A DNA stretch of 64,000 bases from Nocardiopsis metallicus (GTDB taxonomy: Bacteria; Actinomycetota; Actinomycetes; Streptosporangiales; Streptosporangiaceae), in the NCBI RefSeq assembly GCF_014201115.1, contig NZ_JACHDO010000001.1, forward strand, positions 1,922,001 through 1,986,000. Reading direction: 5' to 3'. Both the position numbers and the translations under genes were made by a program. Below, one piece after another: positions 61,637-64,000 of this stretch. Each line of letters begins with the position of its first letter. Position 1 is the first letter of the stretch. Below the pieces are notes generated by a model, which did no database searches, was not told the DNA's origin, and saw nothing but the letters and a program-made list of their open reading frames with translations.

Positions 61637-64000
61637 CGCCGCTTCCTCCACATCGATTCGAGCTGGTCGAGCTGGCCGGGGGCCAGGGAGATCAAGGGTT
61701 CCTCCGGAGCGGCGGGAGCGGGTTCGGGTTCGGTTGGGGAGGCGGGCTCGGCCACGGCTGCCAGGTCGGCGACCACGGGGTGGCGGAAGACCTGGCGACC
61801 GGTGACGGTCCACCCGGCCTGGCGGGCCCCGCCGACCAGGCGCAGGGTGAGGACGCTGTCGCCGCCCAGGGCGAAGAAGTCCTGGTCGGCTCCGACCTCG
61901 TCGAGGCCGAGGACGTCGGCGTACACCGCGCACAGGGCGTGTTCGGCCTCGGTGGCGGGGGCCCGCCCGGCGGGTCGGTCACTGGCTGTGGTCGACGGGT
62001 CGGGCAGCGCCTTGCGGTCGACCTTGCCGTTGGCGGTGAGCGGCCAGGAGTCCAGCGGAACGAAGGCCGAGGGGATCATGTAGCCGGGCAACTGCGCGGA
62101 GAGCGCGGCCCGCAGGTCGACCGGTTCGGGCACGGCCTGCACTGCCGTGAGGTAGGCGACGAGGCGGTGGCGGCCGTCGGTCCCCTCCTGGGCGGTGACC
62201 ACGGCCTGGGCGACACTGTCGAGGCGGGCGAGTGCCGTCTCGATCTCGCCGAGCTCGATCCGGAAGCCGCGCACCTTCACCTGGAAGTCGGCGCGGCCCA
62301 GGAAGTCCAGGGTGCCGTCGGGCTGCCAACGGGCCAGGTCACCGGTGCGGTACATCCGGGAACCCTGCTGGTCCGGGGTGGCGTACGGGTCGGCGACGAA
62401 GCGTTCGGCGGTCAGGCCGAAGCGCTGGTGGTAGCCGAGTCCGACCCCCGCGCCCGCGATGTACAGGTCGCCGGGGACCCCGGCCGGGACCGGCTGCAGG
62501 TCGGCGTCGAGCACGTAGACCCGGGTGTTGGCCATGGGGCGACCGATGGAGACCGGATCGTCCGTGTGAACCGGAGAGGTGGTGGACCAGATGGTGGTCT
62601 CGGTGGGCCCGTAGACGTTGGTGACCTGCGGTGCGTGCGCGGCGAGGTCATCGGCCAGCGCCTGCGGCAGGGCTTCGCCGCCGACCAGTACGCGGAGGTC
62701 GCGCAGGACCTCGGGTTTGGTCTCCAGGAGCATCCGCCACAGGGTGGGGGTGGCCTGCATGATCCCGATCCCGCCGCCTTCCAGCAGGTCGGCGAGGGCC
62801 ACCCCGTCGCGGACGGTGTCCTTGTCGGCGAGGACCACCGTGGCCCCCGCCAGCAGCGGCAGGTACAGCTCCAGGGCGGAGATGTCGAAACTCACCGTGG
62901 TCACCGCCAGCCAGCGCTCACCCGGGGAGAGCGGGAAGCGCTGACCCATGTCGGTGAGGAAGTTGGCCAGGTTGCGGTGACTGATCACCACACCCTTGGG
63001 CTTACCGGTGGAACCGGAGGTGTACAGGACGTACGCCACCGAGTCGGCGTCCGTCGGGGTGCTCTCGGAACCATGGGCACCCTGAGCGCCCTGACCAGGA
63101 CGTGCTCCGTCCAGGTCCAGGACCGGGGTGGTGGCACCGGCGGGGGCCTCCACTCCCCCGCCGGTGAGAACGAGGACCGCACCGGAATCAGCGAGCATGT
63201 ACGCCAACCGGTCGGCCGGGAACTCCGGGTCCAACGGCAGGTACACACCACCCACCCGCTGCACCGCCAACAGCGACGCCAGCATGTCCACCGAACGCGG
63301 CACCGCCACACCCACGACCTGGCCGGGTTCGACACCCCGCTGCCGGAGCAGGCCCGCGATCGCCGTCACCCGTTCGAGAACGGCGGCGTAGGTGTGGGTT
63401 CCCGAACCGTCCTCGACCGCGATCGCCTCGGGTGCACGCTTGGCCCAGTCCACCAGGGCGTCGCAGGGGCGGGCCGCGGTGATGGCGGTCCCGGTGCGGT
63501 TGAAGCCCTCGATCAGCTGGTCGCGTTCGCTGTCGCCGAGCACGTCGATCTCGCCGATGGACAGCTCGGGGGCGGCCGCGACCTGGCTCAGCAGCCGCAC
63601 GAGACGGTCGGCCATCATCTGGGCCGTCGAGGCGTCGAACAGGTCCGCGGAGTGGTTGAGCGCCAGTCGGGTTCCCTGCTGCGGGTCCTCGATGTAGGCG
63701 AACTCCAGGTCGAACTTGGCGGTCTCCAGCGGGATCTCGACCAGGTGGGTGGTCGAGCCGAAGAGCTGGTCGGCGCCCTCGGGCCTGCGCTGGTAGGACA
63801 CCATCGTCTGGAACAGCGGGTGTCGGCTGACCGAGCGCTCCGGGCGCAGCGCCTCGACCACGGCGTCGAAGGGCGCGTCGGCGTTGGCGAAGCCCGCCAG
63901 GTCGACCTCGCGCACCCGGGCGAGGAGTTCGGCGAAGGTCGGCCGCCCGGACAGGTCCAGGCGCAGGACCAGGGTGTTGAGAAAGAATCCGACCGCGTCC
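61633..64000 (-). CDS. NRPS, C-terminal C-A-PCP module (glycine predicted), incomplete
   Basis: The gene continues past the window edge; 789 residues are visible. It opens within a condensation domain ([20 protein letters not shown], then [12 protein letters not shown]), followed by adenylation ([39 protein letters not shown]), carrier (ALGGDSVLT) and a tail [18 protein letters not shown]. The aligned code D-I-L-Q-L-G-V-I-W-K is one change from the Gly code DILQLGLIWK. In fuscachelin, Gly precedes Ser and hydroxyornithine, so this should be the FscG counterpart, with Arg and aryl-acid loading modules expected beyond 64000. Confidence 0.9.
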   Translation of the reverse strand, partial: DAVGFFLNTLVLRLDLSGRPTFAELLARVREVDLAGFANADAPFDAVVEALRPERSVSRHPLFQTMVSYQRRPEGADQLFGSTTHLVEIPLETAKFDLEFAYIEDPQQGTRLALNHSADLFDASTAQMMADRLVRLLSQVAAAPELSIGEIDVLGDSERDQLIEGFNRTGTAITAARPCDALVDWAKRAPEAIAVEDGSGTHTYAAVLERVTAIAGLLRQRGVEPGQVVGVAVPRSVDMLASLLAVQRVGGVYLPLDPEFPADRLAYMLADSGAVLVLTGGGVEAPAGATTPVLDLDGARPGQGAQGAHGSESTPTDADSVAYVLYTSGSTGKPKGVVISHRNLANFLTDMGQRFPLSPGERWLAVTTVSFDISALELYLPLLAGATVVLADKDTVRDGVALADLLEGGGIGIMQATPTLWRMLLETKPEVLRDLRVLVGGEALPQALADDLAAHAPQVTNVYGPTETTIWSTTSPVHTDDPVSIGRPMANTRVYVLDADLQPVPAGVPGDLYIAGAGVGLGYHQRFGLTAERFVADPYATPDQQGSRMYRTGDLARWQPDGTLDFLGRADFQVKVRGFRIELGEIETALARLDSVAQAVVTAQEGTDGRHRLVAYLTAVQAVPEPVDLRAALSAQLPGYMIPSAFVPLDSWPLTANGKVDRKALPDPSTTASDRPAGRAPATEAEHALCAVYADVLGLDEVGADQDFFALGGDSVLTLRLVGGARQAGWTVTGRQVFRHPVVADLAAVAEPASPTEPEPAPAAPEEPLISLAPGQLDQLESMWRKRR

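Overview
The window is GC-rich throughout, with dense, often overlapping genes (ATGA/GTGA/TTGA junctions). It reads as the chromosome of a filamentous actinomycete. A SapB-type ram operon (morphogenetic lanthipeptide of sporulating actinomycetes) together with an NRPS locus built like the fuscachelin cluster of Thermobifida suggests the Nocardiopsaceae, most likely Nocardiopsis or a relative. This is inference from gene content, not a database match.

Layout. 1-9.7 kb: end of an NCS1 permease with an amidohydrolase, an IS3-family insertion with intact ends, an IdeR-box-controlled siderophore-interacting protein, a flavoprotein disulfide reductase, and housekeeping-type genes (TRIC-like membrane protein, VOC protein, PLP dehydratase, PlsC acyltransferase). 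9.9-12.9 kb: a FecBCD-type metallophore uptake operon. 13.0-13.7 kb: an ArsR-like regulator with a VOC protein. 13.8-24.9 kb: an unusual YcaO RiPP locus. It holds a 60-residue precursor made of two near-identical 28-residue units, an E1-like partner, an alpha/beta hydrolase, a YcaO, a SagB-like oxidoreductase and two ABC exporters; a prolyl-oligopeptidase and a beta-propeller-like protein are encoded divergently. The uptake operon and the RiPP divergon carry almost the same 15-bp Zur-like box (TGAAAACYATTATCA). The simplest reading is a zinc-starvation-controlled ribosomal metallophore with its own export and uptake. This is the most novel system in the window.

25-32.6 kb: a ramC-ramS-ramA-ramB operon for a SapB-like class III lanthipeptide. 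32.6-43.1 kb: a scarred region with a DUF2207-like protein, a methyltransferase, a LuxR regulator, a GNAT and a CYTH protein, two insertion sequences (IS982- and IS5-like), a 0.4-kb segmental duplication, and genes broken by IS insertion or frameshift. 43.3-47.4 kb: an amide/formamide utilisation locus (FmdA, AmiS, FmdB zinc ribbon, AmiC-like sensor) divergent from a MarR regulator; the two flanks share a paired direct-repeat motif. 47.5-49.9 kb: a decayed XRE-DUF5753/DUF397 pair interrupted by an IS481-family element at a CCTAGG target.

49.9-64 kb: a GNAT gene, then a minus-strand siderophore locus: MFS exporter, siderophore-interacting protein, MbtH, a lipoprotein receptor and three NRPS genes. 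The adenylation codes I read are Gly (incomplete gene at the window edge), Ser, then N5-hydroxyornithine followed by a thioesterase. That is the C-terminal half of a fuscachelin-type assembly line; the rest lies beyond position 64000.
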